The translations under genes and the position numbers were made by a program. Positions 21,625 to 36,215 of a stretch of 64,000 nt of DNA are shown here, piece by piece; within the stretch, counting starts at the first letter, position 1; every line of letters begins with the position of its first letter. The stretch covers positions 3,536,227-3,600,226 of the forward strand of contig OY759261.1 of assembly GCA_963662155.1 (NCBI GenBank), written 5' to 3'. The DNA comes from Lamellibrachia columna (Eukaryota > Annelida > Polychaeta > Sabellida > Siboglinidae). Below the pieces are notes generated by a model that was not told the DNA's origin, searched no databases, and worked only from the letters and a program-made list of their open reading frames with translations.

Positions 21625-22012
21625 GCTAAATAAACCTAGCAACAAGGATATAATAGTAAGATAATAACATTTGTTGTCAATTCTAAATAAACCTAGCAAC
21701 AAGGATATAATAATGAGATAATAACATTTGTTGTCAATTAAACCTAGCAACAAGGATATAATAGTTAGATAATAACATTTGTTGTCAGTTCTAAATAAAC
21801 CTAGCAACAAGGATATAATAGTGAGATAATAACATTTGTTGTCAATTCTATATAAACCTAGCAACAAGGATATAATAGTGAGATAATAACATTTGTTGTC
21901 AATTCTAAATAAACCTAGCAACAAGGATATAATAGTGAGATAATAACATTTGTTGTCAATTCTATATAAGCCTAGCAACAAGGCTACACTAGTGAGATAA
22001 TAACATTTATGC
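21625..22012. repeat. 57-bp tandem repeat, about seven copies
   Basis: Units contain CCTAGCAACAAGGATATAAT and GAGATAATAACATTTGTTGT. One further unit stands alone at 22735-22795, after the TIR element at 22053-22634, so that element probably inserted into or beside the array. A minus-strand open frame across the array exists because 57 is divisible by three. Confidence 0.9.
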
Positions 22013-22052
22013 AATAACCAACGCACGTCCGATGTAGTAGAGAATTGAAACG

Positions 22053-22634
22053 GGCCAAATAAATGACGTTTTTATTGCAAAGTGGACTGCTTATCATGCA
22101 GCCACTTTGGGAAGAACATTAACAGGAATGTGAGCTCCTCAAAGCAAACCAGACAGGAACTGAACACATGTACAGCCCCGTCCGGCAAGTTTCTCAGAGC
22201 CCACATTCCTACAGGCATGACGATAACATATATACATCAAGAAGTCGTCATGAACATGTAATGCAAAGAATACAGACATTCAACCACCAATACACAAATT
22301 TAATTACAAACAGGTGGGGCCATTTCCAACACCAAATACTAGGGGACAAACCCCCGTGTTCATCTAGTATAAAGCCAAAAGTGGGGAAAGCGGTTTCGAC
22401 ATCTTCCAACTTCCTATTTCATCAATGATGTACAATCGCATTTAAACTAAGCATTGAGAATAAGGAAGAAAGGTGGGGAGGAGGGCGGATTTCGAGAGAC
22501 AAATTTTAGTCACAACTTCGCAATGCAGAGACTGAAGCAGGAGTGAAAGATTCAAGCTACTGGCTCCGGTTTGAACTGGTTTCCGCTAAGCCGTGATTGG
22601 CTGGCTAGCGCGGAGTAATACAATTTATTTGGCC
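22053..22634. mobile_element. Short element with DIRS-like ends and perfect 12-bp inverted repeats
   Basis: Ends GGCCAAATAAAT (22053-22064) and ATTTATTTGGCC (22623-22634) are exact reverse complements. The left 350 bp resembles 7700-8110 (GGCCAAATRAATGACGTTT, GCTCCTCAA, CAGAGCCCACAT and GTGGGGCCA words in the same order), linking it to the tyrosine-recombinase element there. No protein domain is encoded in 582 bp. It is best read as a non-autonomous deletion derivative. Confidence 0.65.
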
Positions 22635-22911
22635 AAAGGTGTAGTCTCGGACACCCAGGGCAAGTTTAACGACGACATGCCTTGGTTATTTCATAAAACT
22701 TGTTATGCACCTGGTGAGTTGCATAAATTCATTTGTTGTCAATTCTATATAAGCCTAGCAACAAGGATATAATAGTAAGATAATAACATTTGATGTAAAT
22801 TTTTATCATACTTGATGTCATAGAATGGTAAGAATTTGTGACATTGAACGAGATGTTACATAAATAGTTATCATGTGAGTTGACCTGTCTACCATTGAAT
22901 CACTGAAAGAA

Positions 22912-23455
22912 GGTAAATTCTTATATAGCGCCGTATCCAGTAATCAGGACCACTGAAAGGGTTTTACAATTCACCCTCTATTGAACGCAGGGTTGAAAAA
23001 AATCATGATTTTTTTTTTTAAATCAAAAAAATCGGATTTTTTTAATTTAAATCGGATTTTTTTTTTCTTTTTTAATCTGGTATACACAATGTCATAAAAT
23101 ATTTTACTTTCAGGCTATCTGGTGTCAATACAGCTACACAAGTGTGCGCACTGTGCTTTTGTATTAAAAAACACAAAACTTTGTTGATCTCGATGCTTGT
23201 AAACAATTATTTGTGTTAAATTCATATAAATCAGCGAATAAAAAAACCGGAAGTCAAAAAAACATAAATCAATTATTTTTTTGGAGCGATTTAAATCATG
23301 ATTTAAAACAATGATTTAAATCAGATGATTTAAATCAAACAACCCTGATTGAACGTCGAGTGAATAGCATTGCCCAAGCTTCATGACGGCAGCAAGATGA
23401 TTCAGACCTGATTGAGAGACTGGCTTCTAACCACTGTGCCACAAGGCCTCACAGA
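22912..23455 (-). mobile_element. tRNA-type SINE, split by a hAT MITE
   Basis: On the minus strand the head reads GGCCTTGTGGCACAGTGGTT (A-box-like TGGCACAGTGG) followed about 35 nt later by GGTCTGAATC (B-box-like). The body follows, with AGCTTGGGCAATGCTATTCA, and the 3' end is GGCGCTATATAAG. The body is interrupted at 22988-23347 by a hAT-type MITE with target duplication. Without it the SINE is about 180 bp. The head borders, and shares its first 18-20 bp with, the 60-bp satellite. Confidence 0.65.
22988..23347. mobile_element. hAT-type MITE, 360 bp, with 8-bp target duplication
   Basis: Terminal CAGGGTTG (22988) and CAACCCTG (to 23347) are inverted, and ATTGAACG flanks both sides (22980-22987 and 23348-23355). 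An 8-bp duplication with CAGGG ends is diagnostic of the hAT superfamily. The interior is rich in AAATC/GATTT words (for example ATGATTTAAATCA) and has no transposase. Confidence 0.9.
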
Positions 23456-26400
23456 CAACATGTAAACAGTGGGACCAGATTATTAATAACCCACTGTGCC
23501 ACAAGGCCTCACAGACAACATATAAACAGTGGGATCAGATTATTAATAACCCACTGTGCTACAAGGCCTCACAGACAGCATATAAACTGTGGGATTAGAT
23601 TATTAATAACCCACTGTGCTACAAGGCCTCACAGACAGCATATAAACTGTGGGATTAGATTATTAATAACCCACTGTGCTACAAGGCCTCACAGACAGCA
23701 TATAAACTGTGGGACCAGATTATCAATAACCCACTGTGCTACAAGGCCTCACAGACACCATATAAACAGTGGGACCAGATTATCAATAACCCACTGTGCT
23801 ACAAGGCCTCACAGACAACATATAAACAGTGGGACCAGATTATCAATAACCCACTGTGCTACAAGGCCTCACAGACACCATATAAACAGTGGGACCAGAT
23901 TATCAATAACCCACTGTGCTACAAGGCCTCACAGACAACATATAAACAGTGGGACCAGATTATCAATAACCCACTGTGCCACAAGGCCTCACAGACACCA
24001 TATAAACAGTGGGACCAGATTATTAATAACCCACTGTGCCACAAGGCCTCACAGACAGCATATAAACAGTGGGACCAGATTATTAATAACCCACTGTGCT
24101 ACAAGGCCTCACAGACAGCATATAAACTGTGGGACCAGATTATTAATAACCCACTGTGCTACAAGGCCTCACAGACAGCATATAAACAGTGGGACCAGAT
24201 TATCAATAACCCACTGTGCTACAAGGCCTCACAGACAGCATATAAACAGTGGGACCAGATTATCAATAACCCACTGTGCCACAAGGCCTCACAGACAACA
24301 TATAAACAGTGGGATCAGATTATCAATAACCCACTGTGCCACAAGGCCTCACAGACAACATATAAACAGTGGGATCAGATTATCAATAACCCACTGTGCC
24401 ACAAGGCCTCACAGACAACATATAAACAGTGGGATCAGATTATCAATAAACCACTGTGCCACAAGGCCTCACAGACAACATATAAACTGTGGGACCAGAT
24501 TATTAATAACCCACTGTGCCACAAGGCCTCACAGACAGCATATAAACTGTGGGACCAGATTATTAATAACCCACTGTGCCACAAGGCCTCACAGACAGCA
24601 TATAAACTGTGGGACCAGATTATTAATAACCCACTGTGCCACAAGGCCTCACAGACAGCATATAAACAGTGGGACCAGATTATTAATAACCCACTGTGCC
24701 ACAAGGCCTCACAGACAGCATATAAACAGTGGGATCAGATTATTAATAACCCACTGTGCCACAAGGCCTCACAGACAACATATAAACAGTGGGATCAGAT
24801 TATTAATAACCCACTGTGCCACAAGGCCTCACAGACAGCATGTAAACAGTGGGACCAGATTATTAATAACCCACTGTGCTACAAGGCCTCACAGACAACA
24901 TGTAAACAGTGGGACCAGATTATTAATAACCCACTGTGCCACAAGGCCTCACAGACAACATATAAACAGTGGGATCAGATTATTAATAACCCACTGTGCC
25001 ACAAGGCCTCACAGACAGCATATAAACTGTGGGATTAGATTATTAATAACCCACTGTGCTACAAGGCCTCACAGACAGCATATAAACTGTGGGACCAGAT
25101 TATCAATAACCCACTGTGCTACAAGGCCTCACAGACACCATATAAACAGTGGGACCAGATTATCAATAACCCACTGTGCTACAAGGCCTCACAGACAACA
25201 TATAAACAGTGGGACCAGATTATCAATAACCCACTGTGCTACAAGGCCTCACAGACACCATATAAACAGTGGGACCAGATTATCAATAACCCACTGTGCT
25301 ACAAGGCCTCACAGACAACATATAAACAGTGGGACCAGATTATCAATAACCCACTGTGCCACAAGGCCTCACAGACACCATATAAACAGTGGGACCAGAT
25401 TATTAATAACCCACTGTGCCACAAGGCCTCACAGACAGCATATAAACAGTGGGACCAGATTATCAATAGCCCACTGTGCCACAAGGCCTCACAGACAACA
25501 TATAAACAGTGGGATCAGATTATCAATAACCCACTGTGCCACAAGGCCTCACAGACAACATATAAACAGTGGGATCAGATTATCAATAACCCACTGTGCC
25601 ACAAGGCCTCACAGACAACATATAAACAGTGGGATCAGATTATTAATAAACCACTGTGCCACAAGGCCTCACAGACAACATATAAACTGTGGGACCAGAT
25701 TATTAATAACCCACTGTGCCACAAGGCCTCACAGACAGCATATAAACTGTGGGACCAGATTATTAATAACCCACTGTGCCACAAGGCCTCACAGACAGCA
25801 TATAAACTGTGGGACCAGATTATTAATAACCCACTGTGCCACAAGGCCTCACAGACAGCATATAAACAGTGGGACCAGATTATTAATAACCCACTGTGCC
25901 ACAAGGCCTCACAGACAACATATAAACTGTGGGATCAGATTATTAATAACCCACTGTGCCACAAGGTCTCACAGACAACATATAAACAGTGGGATCAGAT
26001 TATTAATAACCCACTGTGCCACAAGGCCTCACAGACAACATATAAACAGTGGGATCAGATTATTAATAACCCACTGTGCCACAAGGCCTCACAGACAACA
26101 TATAAACAGTGGGATCAGATTATTAATAACCCACTGTGCCACAAGGCCTCACAGACAACATATAAACAGTGGGATCAGATTATTAATAACCCACTGTGCC
26201 ACAAGGCCTCACAGACAACATATAAACAGTGGGATCAGATTATTAATAACCCACTGTGCCACAAGGCCTCACAGACAACATATAAACAGTGGGATCAGAT
26301 TATTAATAACCCACTGTGCCACAAGGCCTCACAGACAACATATAAACAGTGGGATCAGATTATTAATAACCCACTGTGCCACAAGGCCTCACAGACAACA

Positions 26401-28170
26401 TATAAACTGTGGGACCAGATTATTAATAACCCACTGTGCCACAAGGCCTCACAGACAACATATAAACTGTGGGACCAGATTATTAATAACCCACTGTGCC
26501 ACAAGGCCTCACAGACAACATATAAACTGTGGGACCAGATTATTAATAACCCACTGTGCCACAAGGCCTCACAGACAGCATATAAACAGTGGGACCAGAT
26601 TATTAATAACCCACTGTGCCACAAGGCCTCACAGACAACATATAAACTGTGGGACCAGATTATTAATAACCCACTGTGCTACAAGGCCTCACAGACAACA
26701 TATAAACTGTGGGACCAGATTATTAATAACCCACTGTGCCACAAGGCCTCACAGACAACATATAAACTGTGGGACCAGATTATTAATAACCCACTGTGCC
26801 ACAAGGCCTCACAGACAGCATATAAACTGTGGGACCAGATTATTAATAACCCACTGTGCCACAAGGCCTCACAGACAGCATATAAACAGTGGGACCAGAT
26901 TATTAATAACCCACTGTGCTACAAGGCCTCACAGACAACATATAAACTGTGGGACCAGATTATTAATAACCCACTGTGCCACAAGGCCTCACAGACAACA
27001 TATAAACTGTGGGACCAGATTATTAATAACCCACTGTGCCACAAGGCCTCACAGACAACATATAAACAGTGGGATCAGATTATTAATAACCCACTGTGCC
27101 ACAAGGCCTCACAGACAACATATAAACAGTGGGATCAGATTATTAATAACCCACTGTGCCACAAGGCCTCACAGACAACATATAAACAGTGGGATCAGAT
27201 TATTAATAACCCACTGTGCCACAAGGCCTCACAGACAACATATAAACAGTGGGATCAGATTATTAATAACCCACTGTGCCACAAGGCCTCACAGACAACA
27301 TATAAACTGTGGGACCAGATTATTAATAACCCACTGTGCCACAAGGCCTCACAGACAACATATAAACTGTGGGACCAGATTATTAATAACCCACTGTGCC
27401 ACAAGGCCTCACAGACAACATATAAACTGTGGGACCAGATTATTAATAACCCACTGTGCCACAAGGCCTCACAGACAGCATATAAACAGTGGGACCAGAT
27501 TATTAATAACCCACTGTGCTACAAGGCCTCACAGACAACATATAAACTGTGGGACCAGATTATTAATAACCCACTGTGCTACAAGGCCTCACAGACAACA
27601 TATAAACTGTGGGACCAGATTATTAATAACCCACTGTGCCACAAGGCCTCACAGACAACATATAAACTGTGGGACCAGATTATTAATAACCCACTGTGCC
27701 ACAAGGCCTCACAGACAACATATAAACTGTGGGACCAGATTATTAATAACCCACTGTGCTACAAGGCCTCACAGACAGCATATAAACAGTGGGACCAGAT
27801 TATTAATAACCCACTGTGCTACAAGGCCTCACAGACAACATATAAACTGTGGGACCAGATTATTAATAACCCACTGTGCCACAAGGCCTCACAGACAACA
27901 TATAAACTGTGGGACCAGATTATTAATAACCCACTGTGCTACAAGGCCTCACAGACAACATGTAAACAGTGGGACCATTATTATTATTAACCCACTGTGC
28001 TACAAGGCCTCACAGACAGCATATAAACTGTGGGACCAGATTATTGATTATTAATAACCCACTGTGCTACAAGGCCTCACAGACAGCATGTAAAAAGTGG
28101 GACCAGATTATTAATAACCCACTGTGCTACAAGTCCTCACAGACAACATATAAACTGTGAGACCAGATTA
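23433..28170. repeat. 60-bp satellite array, about 79 copies
   Basis: The unit keeps exact 60-bp register over more than 4.5 kb: CCACTGTGCYACAAGGCCTC, ACAGACARCATATAAACAGT, GGGACCAGATTATTAATAA. Variants at a few fixed positions (AACAGT/AACTGT, GACC/GATC, ACA/GCA, TATT/TATC) recur in multi-unit blocks, for example 23581-24480 versus 25021-25680. Each AACAGT-type unit contains the inverted pair ACAGTGGG/CCCACTGT. Open frames on both strands arise because 60 is divisible by three. It fills the intron before the last KEN exon. Confidence 0.97.
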
Positions 28171-28970
28171 CATACTCTGCTTTTTATGGAGGTGTTCACT
28201 CGACCCCTTTATTGAACCGTTGATTTATGTTGATGAAAAGAGACTCCTGGGTCTAAAAATTACCAGCTATATTGCCACTATTCTACTTCTTAATGTCTAT
28301 CTACCATATCAGACTGATGACAATGCTGATGAATATCTAGAAATTTTTGGCAAAATCCAGGCCATAAGCGATTCATTTGAATCAACCAATATATTCATCA
28401 TTGGTGATTTTAATGCGGATAAAGAACCCCAGTCTTTTTACTCCATCTCTCAATGCTTTTATAAACGACTGTAACCTTATTGCAAGTGACACATTCTTCT
28501 CCCCTCTGATGCTTTTACTTAGGTTAGTGATGCGCACGGCTCAAGGAGCTGGCTCAACCACGTGCTCACCACCCAATCCAGTCACTCATCAATATCTGAT
28601 ATGGAAGTTAAATATGATTGTGTCTCTTCCGACTACTTACCTGTATGCTTTACTATATTTGCCAAGTTATTACCTTCTTCCGAGGCCCCCGTACAGGAGT
28701 AAATTCAAGCACCTCGTCCTGTGTGGAACGCTGCCTCCCCCCAGGATCTCCATAACTATCATACACAAACTGGTTTGCTTTTATCTGCTATTGATGTACC
28801 TCATGAGGTTTTAAGATGTACTATTGTAATGATGAAGCCCATTGCACTTTGCTAAGCAATCTTTACAATGATATTATAAAATCACTCAAAGACGCTGCCG
28901 AGACAATCCCTACTAAGGCTAACAACACGTCTTCTAACTTCTAAGCATACTGTTCTTGGCTGGAACAACC
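28171..28970 (+). pseudogene. LINE endonuclease fragment inside the 60-bp array
   Basis: Reading through frameshifts: LWRCSLDPFIEPLIYVDEKR, LLNVYLPYQTDDNADEYLEI, FESTNIFIIGDFNAD (APE endonuclease GDFN block), then SLNAFINDCNLIAS, a SDAHGSRSWLNHVLTT-like block, SSDYLPVCFTIFAKLLPS, and finally TVLGWNNLVRE. This order (GDFNAD, D-x-CNLI, S-R-SWLDHV-type, SD-x-LP, GWN) is standard for APE-type LINEs just before the reverse transcriptase. The fragment lacks both LINE ends and is bordered on both sides by the 60-bp satellite, so it is not an ordinary 5'-truncated insertion. Confidence 0.8.
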
Positions 28971-29703
28971 TTGTCAGAGAATCTGTGCTACAAGGCCTCA
29001 CAGACAGCATATAAACTGTGGGACCAGATTATTAATAACCCACTGTGCTACGTGGCCTCACAGACAGCATATAAACAGTGGGACCAGATTATTAATAACC
29101 CACTGTGCTACAAGGCCTCACAGACAGCATATAAACAGTGGGACCAGATTATTAATAACCCACTGTGCTACAAGGCCTCACAGACAGCATATAAACAGTG
29201 GGACCAGATTATTAATAACCCACTGTGCTATAAGGCCTCACAGACAGCATATAAACAGTGGGACCAGATTGTTAATAACCCACTGTGCTACAAGGCCTCA
29301 CAGACAGCATATAAACAGTGGGACCAGATTGTTAATAACCCACTGTGCTACAAGGCCTCACATACAGCATATAAACAGTGGGACCAGATTGTTAATAACC
29401 CACTGTGCTACAAGGCCTCACATACAGCATATAAACAGTGGGACCAGATTGTTAATAACCCACTGTGCTACAAGGCCTCACAGACAGCATATAAACAGTG
29501 GGACCAGATTATTAATAACCCACTGTGCTACAAGGCCTCACAGACAGCATATAAACAGTGGGACCAGATTGTTAATAACCCACTGTGCTACAAGGCCTCA
29601 CATACAGCATATAAACAGTGGGACCAGATTATTAATAACCCACTGTGCTACAAGGCCTCACAGACAGCATATAAACAGTGGGACCAGATTATCAATAACC
29701 CAG
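28971..29703. repeat. 60-bp satellite array, distal block, about 12 copies
   Basis: Same unit as 23433-28170, starting directly after the LINE GWNNLVRE coding segment. The plus-strand frame reads YKASQTAYKLWDQIINNPLC repeatedly. Units here are more uniform (TTGTTAATAA or TTATTAATAA variants). Confidence 0.97.
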
Positions 29704-29894
29704 TTCATTTCTTTACTGCCTGAAAACAACCAGTATGATTTTACAAGCATCGGATTCTGTGTTAAAAGATAATAAGTTGTGATAATATCCAAACCATTGA
29801 ATAGCTGCTAAGTATGTAAACTGTGCGCCCAGATAATTAATGATCTATTATATTTATTTGCTATCTGAACACATTCAACCTGTATGTTTTGCAG

Positions 29895-30087
29895 GCCTGA
29901 GACTGTCAGAGAAGAACTTGGAGACAAAGATGAAGCGGGAGTTTATACCTTCTGCTACTCCAAAGCTTTCTCCTATTTCAACACAAACTTCCCACGTTTG
30001 GTGCCTGAGACGTACAAAGTTGTCAAGGAATTTCGTGAGAAGAAGAAGCTGCTGTCTGACTTTCCCCGTGCTGGAGACCAGACAAAG
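29895..30087 (+). CDS. Exon: KEN domain C-terminal part
   Basis: Acceptor TTTTGCAG and donor ACAAAG|GTATTA. G completes CA from 21270 (Gln), then PETVREELGDKDEAGVY, followed by AFSYFNTNFPRLVPETYKVV and a Lys-rich end. This matches the final KEN helices (PAEVRETLG, then a YF-x-x-x-FP-x-L-x-x-x-TY signature in IRE1; YF-x-x-x-FP-x-L in RNase L). With 21149-21270 it gives the most secure domain call in the window. IRE1 proteins usually end soon after this point; here the frame continues in phase 0 towards a Ser/Thr-rich exon, which is unusual. Confidence 0.92.
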
Positions 30088-30211
30088 GTATTACATAGCA
30101 AATGACAAAAAAATAATATATACTCAAATAATCGAGTATTGAAGAGATTGACAACAAGCACTAGCTAAAAGGTTTTTCAATATATGCACAAAGGTTAATA
30201 TTGTTTACTAC

Positions 30212-33180
30212 CAAATATTTTTGGTAGTAAACATTGTTTAAACTAGAAGTGCAGGGGGGTTACCTAGATGTGTCTCAAGCAGAACAAGAGGCCACTAGTA
30301 CAGAAAAAACAATATCAAATAGTCCGAAAAACATCTCTGAAACAGGTTATAGATGCGTATGTTTAAATGCAAGGAGCATAGTAAATAAGAAAAACGAATT
30401 AAACATTATGGTAGAAGATATTGACTCTCACATAATTGGTATAACTGAATCATGGGCCAACATAGACATAACAGATGCTGAATTAGGACTGACAGGATAC
30501 GTAATGTTTAGGAGAGATCGAATAGGAAGAAGGGGAGGGGGAGTTATTTTATATGTTAAAGAATCTATTCAGGCTTATAAAATAAAATTAGAAAGGGAAG
30601 CAGGAAATTCAAAATTAACTATTGGATTAGTTTACCAAAGTCCAAACATAAATGAAGAGGGTAACACAAAAATAAAAAATGCTATAAAGGAAGTTAGTAA
30701 AGGGGAATGTATCATAAAGGGAGATTTTAACCATGGACACATACAATGGAAATCTCTAGAGAGTACAGGGGGTGAGGACCAACGATTTCTATTTTTAATT
30801 CAGGATAGCTTCCTTACTCAGCATGTGCTAGAACCAACCAGGGGAGAAAATGTATTAGATATAGTTTTGTCATCACAAAAAGAATTGGTGGACAATGTAA
30901 AAATACATGAACCATTGGGTAACAGTAACCACAATCAAATACATTTTGACATCAATGTAAAATCAGAAGGTAAAAATAAGAAAACGTACAAGAGAAACTT
31001 CCACAAAGGTAACTACAAAGATATGAGAAAATACTTAGCAAAGCTAGATTGGAATAACATGCTGATGAATAAGAACGCAATTGAATATTGGAGTATTCTA
31101 AAATATGAAATTGAGAGTATCACGATAAATTTGTTCCCTTCCAAAAACAAGGAAAACGGTGTAGAAAGAAACACTTGTCAAAAGAATCTATTAGAAAAAT
31201 AGTGTTAAAACAAACTATGTGGAGGGTTTATAGGCGTACTAGAAAGGAAGAAGACTATGCAAATTACAAAGAGGCACTTAATGCAGCTACAACTGAAATC
31301 AGACAATCTAAAAAAAGCTATGAGAAAAACTAGCATGTAACATAAAAAATGACAACAAGAGTTTTTATGCATATGTCAGGAGTAAACAAAACGTACAAGA
31401 CAAGGTTGGACCTCTAGAAGACAGTGCTGGAAATATAATATCACGGGTTTTTTATGGCGGAAGACCTAAATGGTTACTTCAGTTCAGTGTTTACCAAAGA
31501 AGATATTAGTCCATTACCAGTTGCTGATGCTAAATTTCAGGATGCTAAATCTGACTATTTAGGACCGTTAGTTGTAACTCCAGAAATGGTAGCTAAGAGA
31601 ATAAAGGCAATGAAGGATAATAAATCACTGGGAGTGGATGGGATTTCTCCAAAATTACTAATGGAAACAGTAGAACAAATCAGTATACCACTTGCAAGAG
31701 TATTCAACTTGTCTTTAAAAGAGGGAGTTGTTCCGTTTGAATGGAAAGAAGCAAACATCATACCATTATTTAAAAAGGGTTCGAGAAATAAGTCAAAGAA
31801 TTACAGACCAGTGAGTTTAACGTCAGTGATTTGTAAATTATTAGAAAGGTTAATTAAAGACCATATGGTGGACTTCCTCGTTAAGCATAAATTATTAAAT
31901 TCATCTCAACATGGATTCCTTAAAGCGAGGTCATGCTTAACAAATATGTTATGTTTTTTGGAAGAAATCACTAAGTGGATAGACGAGGGATCGCCAGTAG
32001 ATATTATCTACTTAGATTTTCAGAAAGCTTTTGACAAAGTGCCACATCAAAGATTACTGCTTAAATTAAAGCCCATGGTATCGGGGATAGCATAACTGAC
32101 TGGATAGAACAATGGCTGACTGACAGAAGACAACGAGTTGTAGTAGATGGTGAAGTTTCAAATTGGAAATCGGTTTTGAGTGGAGTACCTCAAGGATCAG
32201 TATTAGGACCTATATTATTCTTAATATATATCAATGACTTGGACGAAAGTATAACAAGTAACGTACTGAAATTTGCGGATGACACAAAACTGTTTAGAAA
32301 GGTTAATACTGATGGTGATAAACAACATTTACAAAACGATCTAGACAGATTAGTGAAATGGTCTGAGAAATGGCAGATGTTGTTCAATTTTGGGAAATGT
32401 AAATGCCTACACACAGGACATGAGAACTTGGATGCAAACTATAAAATGGGAGATACTGTTCTGGGTACTACTGTAAAAGAAAAGGACTTAGGAGTTACAA
32501 TAAGCGCTGATATGAAAGTTTCAGAGCAGTGTGGTATTGCAGCTTCAAACGGTAATCAAATTCTTGGATTGATTAGAAGAAACATAACATACAAGGGAAA
32601 AAAGTTAATTATACCTCTTTATAAAGCAATAGTTAGACCTCATTTAGAATACTGTATACAAGCATGGAGGCCATATCGTAAGAAGGATATAGATACGCTT
32701 GAACGCATACAAAGGAGAGCAACTAAAATGATTCCAGAACTGAGAGACCTTAGTTATGAAGAACGCCTGAAAGAATGTGGTTTAACAACTCTAGAGACAA
32801 GGAGGTTAAGAGGAGATCAGATAGAAGTTTTTAAGATATTGAATGGGTATGAAAATATTGATAGAAATATGTTTTTCTCACTCAAGAAGGATAGCAGAAC
32901 TAGAGGACATGAGGTAAAATTAGTAAAGGATCAATGTAGATTGGACATCAGGAAGCACTCGTTCTCACAGAGGACAATAAATGAATGGAACAAATTGTCT
33001 ACAGATTGTGTAACTGCTAGCAGCGTGAATATGTTTAAAAACAAGGTTGACACATATCTCAGGAGGGCGGGTTATAAGTAGATGAACATTATTGGACTCT
33101 CGATAAGCCAATGGCTTCCTTGTCCACTTGCCATCTGGGCCTTAGGCCTGGATGGCAAATCTTGTTAAATCTTGTTAAAT
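30212..33180 (+). mobile_element. CR1-like LINE copy B, 5'-truncated
   Basis: Starts within the last codons of ORF1 (CAAATATTTTTGGTAGTAAA at 30212) and ends in a three-unit AAATCTTGTT-type tail at 33180. It contains ORF2 only, in the same orientation as the host gene, in the intron after the last KEN exon. The endonuclease part (30234-31202) lacks a 15-codon segment around the EADCD-x-AVWC region, and the polyprotein is broken by frameshifts near 31150 and 31330 and again near 32070. Confidence 0.9.
30237..33081 (+). pseudogene. CR1 ORF2 of copy B, frameshifted
   Basis: Endonuclease motifs IIGITESW, GGGVILYVKES, GDFNHGHIQW and NHNQIHF are visible (the last has Asn for the SDH Asp-preceding Ser position, reading SNHNQ). 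Reverse-transcriptase blocks KSKNYRPVSLTSVICKLLER, YLDFQKAFDKVPH, SGVPQGSVLGPILFLIY and KFADDTKLF follow, then the C-terminal region to RRAGYK and TAG. TTTAAAC lies at 30237-30243. Unlike copies A, C and D there is no TA expansion between LFLIY and INDLD, so this may keep the ancestral palm sequence. Confidence 0.85.
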
Positions 33181-33639
33181 TGTCAACATATGCCAACAAA
33201 ATAAATTAGATGTTTAGTATGTTCAAATCGCAAAGTGCGTGTAAAATTAAAAGATAGTGAGTTTGGTGATCACGGGGTATGATGGGATCACCGGCGAGTG
33301 GTAGCGATACAAATTGTTCAGAATAAGTGCCTACAAAGTGAAAAATATACCTATTTAGGGGAATGGGAATCTTCCAATGATGACATGCTGCCAGCATTGC
33401 CTGTAGATCAGCCCACTGACCGTGTTGTCAGGCCCAGCCAGCGGCAGTATCGGTGCTTGGACATGGCCACAGCATCATGTGCATAACAGATTTTGATATG
33501 GTTTAAAAAGATGTGTCTTAGCAGATCAGCTGAATTTACATAATAGACTATTTATTTGTAGTATTGCGGTACACAGTTCTGTATTTGTTGTAAACGTTGC
33601 ACGGAGAACGTGCAGACAGGGCACAGTGTCATAATGGTG
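33181..33639. other. Intron sequence
   Basis: No repeat, exon or domain recognised between CR1 copy B and the CA-rich array. Confidence 0.5.

Positions 33640-36215
<2,576 letters not shown>

Noticed and set aside
21604..22026. 140-codon minus-strand frame
   Set aside because: Product of the 57-bp array, whose period is divisible by three.
28956..29723. 255-codon frame across the distal 60-bp array
   Set aside because: Repeat-driven; starts at TTG inside LINE sequence and has no exon signals.
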